Of a stretch of 31,151 bases of DNA, positions 1 through 13,000 are shown one piece after another. The notes beneath the pieces were generated by a model, which saw nothing but the letters and a program-made list of their open reading frames with translations, made no database searches and had not been told where the DNA came from. The stretch is from Phoronis australis (Eukaryota > Phoronida > Phoronidae). The translations under genes and the position numbers were made by a program. Location of the stretch: the NCBI GenBank assembly GCA_002633005.1, contig NMRA01000037.1:345399-376549 (forward strand), read 5' to 3'. Numbering within the stretch: position 1 is the first letter of the stretch; every line of letters begins with the position of its first letter.

Positions 1-1
1 T

Positions 2-124
2 GGTGGAGAATTGGACGGTTACCATGCACTTGGCGCCATTGTGAGGCAGGCACGGGAGCTTACCCCAATCTTTGTAGAACATGACCCTTTACATTCTATA
101 TATTACACGGAAGATGTGTTCTAA
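2..124 (+). CDS. 3' end of an unrecognised protein-coding gene (last 40 codons)
   Basis: An open frame enters at the left edge of the window and ends at a TAA at 122-124. The 40 residues read like real protein rather than random translation: they begin GGELDGYHALGAIVRQ, continue with LTPIFVEHDPLHS and end YYTEDVF. Composition is balanced, with hydrophobic residues spaced as in a folded C-terminus, unlike the surrounding AT-rich sequence. I do not recognise the family. There is no AATAAA in the following several hundred bases, so the poly(A) site is not located. The start and upstream exons lie outside the window. It could still be a chance open frame, but the composition argues against that. 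Confidence 0.45.
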   Translation, partial: GGELDGYHALGAIVRQARELTPIFVEHDPLHSIYYTEDVF

Positions 125-3100
125 AAAGATTGAGATGAGCTGGCGTGGGAGGGGGAGGGGATTTTCTACCAAACCAGCTGTTACATGTTATATGGACATG
201 ATAAAGCTATTCGCGCAGGCAAACCCTGGAGTCTCGTCTGTGCATTACTTTGTACTGTGTGCAAAGTCTCCCACTAGGTGGTTGCTACCACCTGTGCCAT
301 CTTGCTACCTACAATACCTTCCCGACCGTACAGCAGTGCCCTTGTCGCACTTCACACATTCACAACTGTTTCCTTCCGTCCACATACAACTAATACTTTG
401 TAGACCAATCTACCAGCAAGTAATCGGCGTAGATATGAAACACCCTTTATTTATTATTAGTGAGGTGTCAGGTTTATTTATTCGTTTTCTTATTTATTGA
501 AGAACTCATACCATTGCTTTCTATGTCTGTGTTGTAATTGAATGTCAAATGAATGAACTGTAAATATCTATTACACTTTCATATTTTCTATTCCAAACTT
601 GATTTGTGTTGCCGATGATTCTATTGTGTTGTCCGGTGGTCCTTAACGAAACGACTTTTGACTTCGAGGATTTCTAGCTTATTTACATGCGGCTCCTATT
701 GTCAACGTCACACACACTCATGTTGTAAACTTATTGGCAAGCGTGACGCTCACAGCGCTAAAAGAAGAGTGACTTTTTCACCCGTCCTAGTATCTCTTAG
801 CCGAAGGGTGCCTTTTTGACAAAATTCCTTTCAAAGTGTTCACTTTGGGAATTCGCCGTGGAAACAAAACCCGGACTGCCCAAAACTCTTCTATAGGTTC
901 CTTTTCCAGTCAACTACACAAATGTACTACATTGAGGGTGGTTTAAATTATTTTTCAATATTTGGTTTCAAAAAATGTCTTTATGCTCTACTAGTTTTTG
1001 ACGACGTCATGACATTTCAGTCTTGTATTGTTTCAGAATAACTATTAAAAATTCAGCTTTGTAAGGATATCTACGAAGGAATATGTTTTCAAAATTAACC
1101 CCTTCAAAACAATCTTTAAACAAACTGCTAAAAGGTGACTAAGGAAGATTCCTACAAGTGGGGCCAAAGTTTTTCAGTCGTATCCATGTTCCGGTCCGTA
1201 GAATCCGGACCAAATCGGAATATTCTAATTTGGACCGTTTCCGTATCGGAATTCCGATTTCCGATACTTACGGGGCCAGTATCGGAATATGTTTTATGAT
1301 ACAAATCAAATCATCCACTCTATCCCAAATTTTCTGTTTTACCGTTGCCCGTCAAAACACAGGCCCTACTCGAATCATAACCGTCTAGTACACTAGCTAC
1401 AGCCGGACACAACCAAAAAGGTCCCTTACGGTGTAGGATGCAGTTTTTGGGCACTCAGACATTTTTCATTTACCACAATTTCATTGCCCCTCTTAATACA
1501 TCCTGGATCCGCCAGTGTAAGTACCGCTCATCCCCGAGAACCAAAGAGGGTGTACGTGATTTTCTATTTGTACATACACCTGCCGCATCGGTCGCCAGAG
1601 AGCGTCATTAATGCTAGTAGGCGGACTAGGGTCTATATTCGGCACTGGCAGAGGACGTGGGGCACAATCATACAAAAGTCTTTCTAGACCTTTTGATTTG
1701 AGGATTTTCAAATATTTTTCATGTCAATAATTTTATGGGTTTGAGTAGGCATTGTAGTATTTGTGCAGGCGTTATAATAGAACTCGTTCTCCAGTTCTGT
1801 AGAGTTATTGAATACCGTGTCTCACTGAATGACACAAGGTGTCACCACGAACCTAGAGACACCGACACAGGTAGGTGGCGCTGGTTCTCGACGGTGCAGG
1901 ATGAAACGACACGAAACGAACGCACGGAAGAGCGTGGTGAAAGCTTATGCTTCCTGCTTTGTGAGGCCAACATGAATCTACTGTCCTGTTAACTTAGATC
2001 TAGACTACTCGTTCGACCACCGAGATATCCTTGGTGCAAAGCAGTGTAAACACATGTTTGCACCAAGGCTATCCCTAATATAACTGCTGTCCTAGTCCAG
2101 TGGCAGTGCAGTAATAGTATAGCCATCATAGTGACTAGTCGGTAAGCCAACAGTCAACAATGCTGAGTATTGCCATTGGCATTGAGTGGTCAGAGAGCTG
2201 TTTCATCCAGCTGACGTTCAGCCATGCACAGCTAGCTAGATGGCTACCTGTGTATGACTGTATAGTCCTATTTACACAACAAAACTTCACAGGGTGACAT
2301 GGAACGAGATGATCGTGCGCAAGTATGAAGTATGTGTAAACAGAACTGACACGGACACCAAAGTGACAACTAAGATTGTCACCCGCGTTTATGAGGTTGC
2401 AATTGCACTCAATCATCTTGCTCTGTGTCAACTATATGTCTAAACATAAAACTGGGGCCAGGCAGAACAAATCATCTCTGTTGCACAAAAAACACTTACA
2501 GGTGATCATTTTTGCACAATTTCTAAGATTTACCAGTTCAGTGCCTTGTCTTAACCCTGACCTCCATTTATTTTGTCAGGAAACTGACAGATTATCACAC
2601 AGAGTTAACATTCAAGACTGGGTTCAATTCAAATGCTGTAGACCTACTTGATGAAAGCTTTAATCACCTAATCAAAGAAATCATGGACTTAAAACTCGAA
2701 ATGTCACGAAATATGTGCACTTGGGAGAATTAGAAGTAGGATAACAACAACGGCTGCAACAATCATAATGAACCGTGATTTCCAAAATTTGCATCTTTGC
2801 TTACGAGTACTCCACAGTCCTGTCTACAAATTGCGCCTTGCCACCGTTTCTGAGTTGTGTGTGCGTAAACGAACGCTTGACATCTTGCACCAGCAGGTGT
2901 CCTCATCTACTGATCGTCCTCAATATTGGGTATTGGGGATGATCAGATTGTCAATTGTCATTTGCCTTACTTAGTGTTCATTTTTTGACTTTCAAACTCA
3001 TACGCTAAACTGTCGCATTTGTGACCGCAATACACGTTCAGCCAAGCTCGTGAATAGCGAGTTGCTCACTTCAATCTAAGACAACGCCATCAAGTCTTTG

Positions 3101-3541
3101 ATGTGCCGAGGAATTTTCTAGATACTCTGGGGTAAACAGTACACGCTTTTTCGTCCACTTGCGTACAAATCCTGTTAGCATAAATGCAGAAGTTGAATTA
3201 ACCGAATGCTCGGGAACATTCCACTCAGTGCTTACCACTGCTGGAAAGCAAGTGGGAAGCTGAAACATTTATACATTATCTGAGACACTGCATACTTTTA
3301 ATGTGGCCGTTCATAGTAAAGGTACCCCAACTTGTAGACAGACAAGCTCATACCCTGAGGGAGATGTACCTTGTTCGTTTCAACCATTTAAAGCAAATAC
3401 AAGTTGATGAACATCATTTTCTTGCATCACTTTCCCACTTTTCTATAGTAAAGGCTGGAAGACATCAATTTCAAAACAGTATACCCATGACATGCACATG
3501 GGCTGGCAAAATGCTGGACTAGACTGTAGTGTAACTACATA
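125..3541. other. Intergenic stretch without supported genes
   Basis: Short open frames occur on both strands, but none has recognisable protein character, splice-compatible neighbours or plausible codon use. Visible structure is limited to a cluster of ATCGGAAT words around 1214-1286, including the perfect 14-bp palindrome ATCGGAATTCCGAT at 1245-1258, and an inverted repeat at 2029-2068. The first part should contain the 3' UTR of the partial gene at the left edge. Confidence 0.5.
2029..2068. repeat. Perfect 12-bp inverted repeat (hairpin)
   Basis: The arms CCTTGGTGCAAA (2029-2040) and TTTGCACCAAGG (2057-2068) are exact reverse complements around a 16-nt loop. Nothing adjacent suggests a gene. 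It may be a remnant of a small foldback element. Confidence 0.6.
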
Positions 3542-3758
3542 TTACCGTAAACTCGCGGGTTAACGCCCATGTCTTGGTAATCTCCCATCCCCGAGTTTGG
3601 TCAATTTTTGGTTTAAGCACTCAATGCTTGGGTAATCGCCCACCCCCTGGCTCAGGGTTTCCCAATTTAAGCACTCAATGCTTGGGTAATCGCCCACCCC
3701 CTGGCTCAGGGTTTCCCAATTTAAGCTCCCAAGGCATTGACCCGCGAATTTACGGTAA
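3542..3758. mobile_element. MITE-like foldback element with an internal 54-bp tandem repeat
   Basis: The 19-bp terminal inverted repeats TTACCGTAAACTCGCGGGT (3542-3560) and, on the other end, the complement of ACCCGCGAATTTACGGTAA (3740-3758) differ at one position. Between them a 54-bp unit starting TTTAAGCACTCAATGCTTGG is present in two essentially identical copies (3612-3665 and 3666-3719). A degenerate copy precedes them (about 3561-3611) and a partial one follows (3720 on). Each unit contains a small foldback, AAGCA-CTCAA-TGCTT. There is no transposase, so this is a non-autonomous element. I could not see a clear target-site duplication. It lies about 320 bp upstream of the RRM/F-box gene start codon. 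Confidence 0.75.
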
Positions 3759-3919
3759 GTACTTTTCTTGGTGTTCTTAAGCAGTCAGTGCTGTTTAGTC
3801 TTTTTACTGAGTCATTAATTTCATTGATCACTGCTAGTTTCTTAAATTTTAATTGTTCTCATTCTGTGTAAATGTAGAGGACTAGATGCCTAGCTGAATC
3901 AGTCGATGTTTTGCTTTCG

Positions 3920-3948
3920 TCATCAAAATTAATTTTGATGATCACGTG
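3920..3948. promoter_or_regulatory. 22-bp perfect palindrome abutting an E-box, upstream of the RRM/F-box gene
   Basis: Bases 3920-3941 read the same on both strands (centre AAAATTAATTTT, flanks TCATC and GATGA). Two bases on, 3943-3948 is CACGTG, the canonical E-box for basic helix-loop-helix factors. The start codon of the next gene is at 4076. The palindrome and E-box are seen directly; regulatory use is inference. A possible splice acceptor (TTATTTTCAG, ending 3974) between it and the start codon could define a 5' UTR exon. Confidence 0.4.
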
Positions 3949-4075
3949 CTTTGTGTTCTTTCTGTTATTTTCAGTCGAGCACTTCACAGATCTCTGATTC
4001 AGTGTCACTCCATTCTTGAACAGTCACTGCAGGTTTTATGAAAAGTTACTTCTGCTTGTCACTCCTCCAGTAGAC

Positions 4076-7000
4076 ATGTTGTCAATACTACGGTTGCTTG
4101 ATGAACTGATCAACTTAGCCACAAATAGCCATCAAGATACATTTGCCCCCGGCGTTTGCGAAACAAATAATGTCAGTCGTGTTAATCAGACTGGAAATTC
4201 CTTCCATAGTGGCGACACCAGTGACGACATCATGAGCGGACTCACCGAGGGTGAACAGAGGTCATCCAATGAAACAAGTGTCAGAGATGACAGCGACACC
4301 TGTTGGACTGATTGCGGTGCTCTTGTGATGGGAGGTCAGAATCTGTTGAATGAAATGGAGAGTGTGAAACTTAATGTGAATTCAACGAGTGCTGCAAACA
4401 ATGATGAGCAAAGTGGTGAATGTTACAGAGAGAATCCACCTGGTGTTGAGGAATATCGTCTGCTACATGGGAGCTGTGAAGACCTTGACTTAACCTTGAA
4501 GTGTAACGGTACTAGTACTAGCATGCAGCAAAGCAAGACAAACTGTAGTGGTGACACTGAGTGGCAGTGTGACAATGTGGAGGCAGAGTATAGCTTGCCG
4601 AAGTTAACGGGTCAGGTCCACTCGATGGCATTGTCAGACATTGCTGGGAAAGCAACGTGCAAGGAAAAAGGATATAACGATAGAGTCACTGAACATAGAG
4701 TATTCGTTGGCAATATTAGTTATAGGGTAAGGGTGATTGAGGAAAATGGAAAATTTAAATATTTTTGTGGGAACACTGTGCCATTTGGGTACATTTTTAG
4801 AACAATAGCTTGAAGATATTTGCTGTAAAATAGAACAAAAAATGACAGATGTGAAATTTTTATTTTTTAAAGCAGCACCAAATGAGTACTTTAATTGCAA
4901 GTTTACACCGTAGCTTACGTTGGACGATGTTTTATTAAAATAGTGTGCATCTACAACATTGTTAGAATTAACATTTTTGGAAGTACTCTTTATGAGGGAG
5001 CTAAGGTCTACCAAATAGAGTGGATTTTGTACCATATTGGTTGAGACCAGACTGGGCGCTTGAAATGACTCAACTTTTTGAGTCTGATCTCGAGCAATAA
5101 CGATCTGCCTGTCTGTTTCTCCCAATCTCAGAAATCATTTCTAATTCGAATAAGAACAATTACCTACCATTTTCCTGACGAGTTTCTGGTAGCAGGCTGA
5201 TGGTATTGATTCAGTGATGCTGTTCATCTTTCAGGTAAACAAGGAACAGTTATCAGAGTTCTTCTCAAAGTTTGGGACAGTCAACTTCTGCCAAATTGTC
5301 ACAGAGCGAGCAAAAAACAGATCCAAAGGGTGAGTGAATTGTTCACAAATGTGTGTTTGATGTATTTTCTCTTAAAAGCACTTAATGGGGTTTGTCTGCT
5401 CATATTTTGCCATTTGGATACTAGAACATACTGAGAAGGTTGTGCAGTCTGGTATTGAAACATCTGGTTGTCAAAGGATGTTGTAGTATACTACTTCTTT
5501 TCGTTCACTTTTAAAAATTGCATTTGCACTGTTCAGCTGGCGAACAACGGAAATATTCCTCACTGTGGTAAGATTTTCAAACAAAAGTGGAATCCTATCA
5601 TGGTCATGAATATTATGAGACTGATTTTACGAGAATAAAAGATCTAAATTTCATTTTCATTTTTGTAAAGATATATGTAATGCCAGTAAATGTTAAAATG
5701 GGATTTATCATTTTAACAAGAACTGGGCAGGTATAAAAACATGTTTTGGTTATTGGCTTGTGTAATTGGCTAGTGTAATGGGCTAGTGTAATTGGCTAGT
5801 GTAATGGGCTAGTGTAATTGGCAAGTGTAATTGGCTAGTGTAATGAGCTAGTGTTATGGGCTAGTGTATTTGGCTAGTGTATTCTTTTAGTTTACTAAAG
5901 CTGCTCTAAACCTCTACCTTGTGTCAAAGAAAAAATTTTTGATTTAGATTATTTACTATATAGAATTGGTATCGACCCATTCCTTACACAGATTGGAGAG
6001 GAATTCTGGATAAGGGAGAGTATTTTTCAGTGCTTGGTAAGCCAACTTGTAGAGCTTGGTCTTGAGCAGTAATGAGCTATCAGTTCTTCATAAGCCCTGA
6101 AATTCGCTCTAATCTGTAATCTGATTGAGGAACAAATTAAGACCATTTTGATTTTTTATGAGGGAAGGCCACTTTAATTACTCTACTGTTCTCCAGATAT
6201 GGCTTTGTCAGCTTTGTGTCCATAGAGGACAGGAAGCGGGCTCTTGAAGCATCCGCAGATGACCTGATCCTGGATGGTCGTGTTGTGAGGGTCCACCCGG
6301 CTGAACAGAAAAGAAGGATCACAGCTCACAGGGAAATGTTGTGGACACCACAGGATACTTGTAGTCATTCAGTAACGTATCAAATTACTTTGGATATGTT
6401 CAGGAATGTAGTAATGTTTGGCTACTATGCCCCACTTGCATATGGGATAAAAGCAACACGTGTCATGTTGCCATTGTATTCACAATGATGTTCATCTCAC
6501 AAGTGGATTTATTCGGTGGTTAAGTTTTAGAGCTTGATTAAATTTAGCCTTTATTTAGTGAAGGTAGCTATGTTGAAATAATGCTAATGTTTGTTTTTAA
6601 GTTCATGGTTTTCATTTTCTGAAACATTCTAGTGTTTTAACTTGATACTTTTAGCTTTTAGTATTTAATTTGTTGTCATGGAAACATTATTCAAAGATGT
6701 ACTCTGCACAACTGGTAAATGCTTCGTTGAGTCAGATTTGCTGTGATGTGTAAGCGAAATTGCTTTCTTTTGAAGGTGTCTTTGCCACTTCAGCCATCTG
6801 GTAATGAATGCTTCATTGACAAACTACCTGAAGATTGCTTAAGATTGATATTTGTGAAACTGCCATTCAAACAGAGAATTATAATTGAGAGAGGTGAGAG
6901 ACATCTGGTGGTACTTGACAACATCATCATCTAAATCAGGCATGATACCTTGCCATTTTTTATGAACTGGTCATAGTTTCTCTTCAATGATCATACTAAA

Positions 7001-10000
7001 TGTAGTTTGTGAAACGTGAATTGCATCTGATGTGGAAAGTAACAGTATCAGTTATTCAATTGCTGACTTTTACAGTATGCAAGTTGTGGAGGCGGGTTGC
7101 CATGTCAACATGGTCCTCGTTAGAGACGCTTCACTTCGGAGGATTTTTCAACCACTTTGGTGGTAGGTACTGTTGTTTGTATTTGTTACTTAGCCTCATA
7201 TGTATAAATGTCACTTATTTTGTTCATTTGTGAACCTAAGACTGACATTAAATTCTGATAGCGGGCATCCTTTATGAGCAATTAGGGAATAAGAACTCGT
7301 GTAAAAAAAAATTGTGACCCTTAGTGGAATGGGTTCCACCCTCTGAGGGGATTTTTCATATCAAACGAGCTAAAAAGAATTTTCAACAATAGTAAAATTG
7401 AGCATGTGATTTCCTTGTAGGCTTGACGGATAAGATGCTGTTGTCGATACTGTCCCACAGAGGGTGTAGGAATCTCAAAAATCTCGACGTGAGTCATTCG
7501 TCACGCCTTCTCACTGATTGGAGCGTTGATGTTATTGGTAAGGAAACTGGATTGGATTTTAAACTGCCATTTAGTAATACGATGTGTCTTCTTTACTGAA
7601 CAGTGTGTGGTTCTGGACAGCATGGACGATGCTTTATTTACAGTATGTTGTGATAATTTTTTAAAATTGACACTTACTTAAATCATGTGTGTGATCAAAA
7701 AAGTGTCATATGTTGGACACGCCTAGCATTGAACAGGCAGTTATGGGCTGGCCATCTAACTTTTATTGAAGAATGAGCAATACGTTGTAGTTTGGGATAG
7801 TGTGAAAGGAAGGCTGGTGTAACTGCTGTGTCCTGCATTCTACAGAATTCAGACAGGAAGTGAAGCTATTTTACCATGTACCATGTGGTTACATTTGCAA
7901 TGACGCACCTACTGCACCCTTGTGTGTAAATCTGGCATTAGTTATCTCCCCTTTTTCTATTTCAAAGCTAGAAGGCATACTTATGGCCAAATGTTTACTT
8001 TGGTACTTGTGCTGGTGCAGGTATGTATGTGTCTCATTGCAAAAATTTTTTGCTCTTTTTTGTCATTGTTCTTGACTGATCTACATTTTGAGCAGATATC
8101 AATGAGTTTTTATGACATTCAATTATGAGGGAGATAACTACCATATGAATGACTTAACCATGTACAAAAGCAGGTATTCCACTGAAGATATGACTACTGA
8201 TATTGTAATTTTTTTTTCTTTTTCCAGCTAAGAACTGTCCTCACATCAGATGTTTGAATCTGTCCAATGTAATGGTCACTAATATGTCATTGAAAACTCT
8301 TGGAAAAATGTGCCCAGAGCTTGAGGTAACTGTTTTTTTTTTGGAAGGGTGATAATTTCTTTATGCTACTGCATTTTACTAAATGTCTGTTGTGTATAAA
8401 TCAGTTGAATATACATAAAAGGGAAATCTTTTCAAACTTATGTTTATTAGGTCACGCGAAGACTTATAAATGTTAACATTAAAAATGTATTGTTTTGAAG
8501 CTGCATACCCATCCCTTGTAAATTGTAGTGAGGGAGTGGTGAGCATTTGTCCAACAAAAACTATTGCCACCTAGGGACATATAGTCTCTTTCACCGCTGA
8601 AGTGGAAAAATGCTTAATTAAAACCTTTCATCTTATAGCTCCCAGTTAGCCCCTTGGCTTGACACTGAATTCTAAACTCAGACTCTTAGCATTACTTTTG
8701 CCCTGTTTTGTGTCATATTTTTTGTTTATTTTTTTCAGAAAATTACACTCAAAGCCTGCCTTGACGTTGGTGAAAAGGGGTGAGGGTTTTATTGTTAATT
8801 GCAAAAATTTGTGTTGGGAAACAAGCAATTTAATGACCGTTTTATGCTTCCACATATTCTGTCTGTGCGTCCGGCCTGCATCGTCTGCTGCTATAACTCC
8901 TTGTACTGGATCTTCATGATATTTGGTGGGTGTGTTTCTGTGACGCTGATGACGAATTTTGGACAGATCTCACTTGAATATTTCCTTTCAATGTCATGTA
9001 GTTGTTGTGTACTCTGCGATCGAGGTAAATACGACTTTAATTTATTCTGAATTGGACTATTATACTGGGATATGACGTGCCCACGTTTTGACAACCAGTT
9101 TGTTGTATGTTATACAGTGGAGGAGACTGGTTCTCAAAATGCGGGCATGTTATATTCTACTATTACTCTCAATTGGATAGCTGCAGCAGTAAAAACCCTA
9201 AACTGATGTTTTGACTTGCAGTCGCATTACAGAGGGAATGTGTGACATTGACTAAGTTTATAATGTTTGAGTTTTATTTCATATCATGTCCTAAGTCGAC
9301 TGCACAGGGTACAAGTTCACTTGGTTACAGCGAATGTTTTTTAAAAGTTCCAAGACAGTTCATTGTAACATAGTTTGATTGCTTTAAGCAACTGATTTTA
9401 ATTTAGCAAAGTAAACTAAAACCATTTTGTGCCATGGAGAGTGGCTGTGGTATAATATACTCTCTTGTTGTTCAGGTGTTTTATAAACACACTCAAAACA
9501 AAAACGATATTTTTACTGAGAAAATAATGGCCGATGTGAATTTGAACAGTGTCTTGCTTAGTATAGCACTTGACTTCTGGGTAAGTACTAAATTTCCTGG
9601 AGATTTTTTAAAGAAGTCCCACCAAGATAAACACCCATAGGGGTTATTTGGAAATAAGGTTTGAAAAAGTCCTCATAAAAGTTCTTTTGGGTTCGTTTTG
9701 TACGCAAATGAAATGTAAGGGAAATGTGTCAATAATTTGATCCTTTTCACTACTTTTAATTGGGTCACTTGTTAGTGAAGGTGTTGATGAACTTTTTGTC
9801 TAGCTAAACTGCTGATGAAGTGAAGTCGAACTGTTATTTAGAGTCCATTATGGATCAGGGTGCTGCGGTTAGCTATAAAAGTTTCCGAAAGAACCCCATC
9901 ACTGTTTTTCGAAAAGACCCCTGGGTACTTTACTTAAAGAGCTCCCAGGGTCTCTCGGGTATCCAAGGTTTCAGGAGATATATACTGTCTTTTACTTGTT

Positions 10001-13000
10001 GCAGTAAAAAAGTTATTTTGTGAAACATGAATAATGGTCTCAAAGTTTTTATTCCGAGTAAAGCAAATTGTTAAAACGAAATTTGTCTTCTTTAAACAAA
10101 CTGATGAACAAACTTTGTTGCAAAAATTGCAAGAGAAGGTAAAACTGGGCAATTTACTAATTACATGGGTGGCCAAAGGTTTGCACTGCGGTTTAATGGC
10201 TACTTTTAAAGTTACAAAATGAAAAGCCACTGGATTTGTTACATCTGAAGAATGCTATGTGATTTAGCTAGACATAATACAGGGCTTGGAATTTTCCTCT
10301 TTTAAGAGGATTTCCTCTTTTATCGTTTCGATTTCCTCTTATTTGATTTCCAGTGTTCTCTATCTTCATCTCTTTTTTATCATTATTTTGTCTTCATTCA
10401 TGCAAAATGTTGATTTCAGTTAACTTTCACAAAACATAAGTATTTCTTTCACACAAGCCTATTTGTTTGTGGAACGATACGTCACCTGAAAAATTTTCCA
10501 TTGGTCATTCCAAGCACTGACAATACCTGCTGGTGTAGTGTTAGTGTGAAGAGTAGTGATGTCTGGTTGTATATTGCCTCCACTAGCGCTTTCTATTGGC
10601 ACTTTCTTGAACCTCTAATACATCTCTGAAATGATTGATAATAGAGACTAGGTCTGTGTTCACAGACAATTTTGTATCCTGCCTGCTTCAACACACAGGT
10701 CAGTATTAACAAGTAATTTGTTAGTGGATAAACTTAGACAAAGAATTGCTAATAAATATTCATTTACACGTGACTTGTGTAGATTTTGTCATGTTTGTAT
10801 TGTAAACCTGTCAAATTTTCCAATATCTCTGATGTCAATGTATTTGTCTATATCTAGGCTGTGGTGGCTATTTCACAAGTGCAAGCTACTGAAATATCTG
10901 GACTTGTCTCACCTCAAGAAGTTATCTGGAAAGGTACTTACCTAAATCCAAGCGATACTTATGTGGAAAAGGTACTCATGAGATGTCGTAGGCTTCCACT
11001 CACTTTTTCTTTGTTTTTATCTTGATTAAAAAACACCATAATTGTACTTTCTGTTGAACAGCTTGCTATACACTTGCTCATACTCTGTGTACAGTTTCTA
11101 ATCTTCCAGTGTGCAGCTGTAAAGCAAATTGCCTATATAATTGAAAATAGTAGCTGTATTTCAAGGGCATATTTCTCCTCTTCAGGCACACGTTGGCAAA
11201 ATGAACATGGTGGAAGCGAAATAAACATTTTTTGAGAAATCCTGACATTTATTTGCCGTGTTTTTGCACATGGTACCTGGAAAATCTTTGCAGTTTCACC
11301 ACATGATATGAACTGATCCCTCCACAAAACAAATGCCTTGAAAACATTCACGGGCTTCCAAAAGAATATCCATGCACTTTGAAGTACCCCGTTGTTCTCT
11401 AGCCTATTATCAGATAAGTGCCTGTGTTATTTTGTGAACTAATAAAGTGAATTTGTATACAACTTTCCATTTTATTTTCGGGAAATTTCCTCAAATTTTT
11501 AATCAATAGCTCAGTGTATTCTCAGTGTATGTGTTTCATTTCTGCATGTCTTTTGCAGTGTTTTCACATGTTAGGACCACATGTCATTTGTGCTCTGGTG
11601 AACGAAACAGAGGTGAGTCACAATATTCATGCATTGACCTTTAACCTGAGTGATTCATTCGGTGTAATTAGGTCGCTGGCCCTTTTTACACATTATTCAA
11701 ACAACACAATTCTCTCCATGGTTACATTGGTTATGACATTAATATCTTGTGATCTCATCAAGCGATCAAAAACAAGTATCATAACTATAGCAATTGAAAT
11801 GCTAAATTTTTGCCAAAGGTCCACATGCAAAGATTGCAAGAGACATTGTATACCCGAAACATTTTATGAGATAACAGTCATCCACAGCAACATAGCCAGT
11901 AGACATAGTTTAACGATTTCTGGAAATTGTGTATTTCAAGCATCCGGAGGTTTGGATAATCGTAGATGCAAGTAAACATTTAGCATCTAACTGAAATCAG
12001 CTGCCAGCTCATGGAGAAGACAATGGCCTGCGTGACAGTCTGGATTCTATATTGGATGACTCGTGTCCCACAAGGTTACACTGCGCACGCATTGACTTTT
12101 GCTATCCGTAAAATGTCGAATGCACAGAGTATTTGACATCTAAGACAGTTTGATTAGAACATAACACATTTCTCTTGTTGCGTGACTGTCCTAGAATAGA
12201 GTACTGGTTAAGTTCCAATAAGATTTTCCTTTATCGTTAAGCAATCACAGAAACCCATTGCCTGTTATCTACCACACTTATTCTATAAATTCACCTAATT
12301 AGTTTTCATTATAAGAATAGCTTGGTGATGAGTATTGAGCTGGATTTTGTAAAAAAAAATAAAGAACGTTGTTTTTTGACTTGCAGATAATTGATGAGGG
12401 CCTGTCCTTGCTGTGCAATAGATCACGCGGTCTAGTTGAGCTACAGATCAACGAGTGTCTTCGCATCACGTCGCGTGGATTGGCTGCGCTAAATCAGGTG
12501 ACCGTAGAAGTAATCAAATAATAAATATTCTGTCTTGATGGCCATTTTCGCCATACTAGTGATTTGTCTGAGTTGCGATTGTGCCTATAACAAAACAGTC
12601 ATAAATATATTGGTGAAAGCCAGTCTGCCATGGTAGACTCATAGTATATTAAGTTAAGACTGTACTCAGGACTAAAATCGAAATCACGTGTGAGATATTT
12701 CGACTGGCAACCCGTCCAGCCGACGACAACGCCACCGAGAGAGTAATCAAGACGGCAGGTTGGCGGTCGAAATATTTCACTAATGATTTTCGTTTTAGTC
12801 ATGCGTGCAGTCTATTCATGAATGTATTTACGCTAATGATCATGTTTTTGCTGTATGCTGAAATAGCAAAAACATACTTGATGATCCGTCACCTGAAACT
12901 ATGTACTCTGAAGATTGTCTTCTTAGAAAAACCTGTTAGCCCTGAAAGCTGTTTTATAAGTTGCAAAGAGAGGGACAAAAATCTCGTTCTCACAGAAATC

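Larger units (their letters stand above)
8326..10857. other. Long introns 7 and 8 of the RRM/F-box gene
   Basis: Apart from the microexon at 8739-8779 this 2.5-kb stretch holds no coding signal I can support. It includes one copy of a dispersed repeat (8861-8950) and, at 10286-10345, a cluster of TTTCCTCTT words. The many short open frames lack conserved-looking protein and usable splice sites. Confidence 0.6.

Noticed and set aside
3574-3780. Open frame with an 18-residue repeat
   Set aside because: It is the 54-bp tandem core of the foldback element; the unit length happens to be a multiple of three and there is no sign of a gene.
5755-5884. Regular repeat that might suggest a CRISPR array
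   Set aside because: Units are 13 bp, contiguous and without spacers, in an intron of an animal gene: a minisatellite.
8739-8769. Shorter version of the microexon using GT at 8770
   Set aside because: 31 nt would break the frame into exon 9; the 41-nt version keeps frame and repeat pattern.
11613-11975. Extension of exon 10 into a long open frame
   Set aside because: It reads past a strong donor and loses the LRR pattern; exon 11 joins in phase from 11612.
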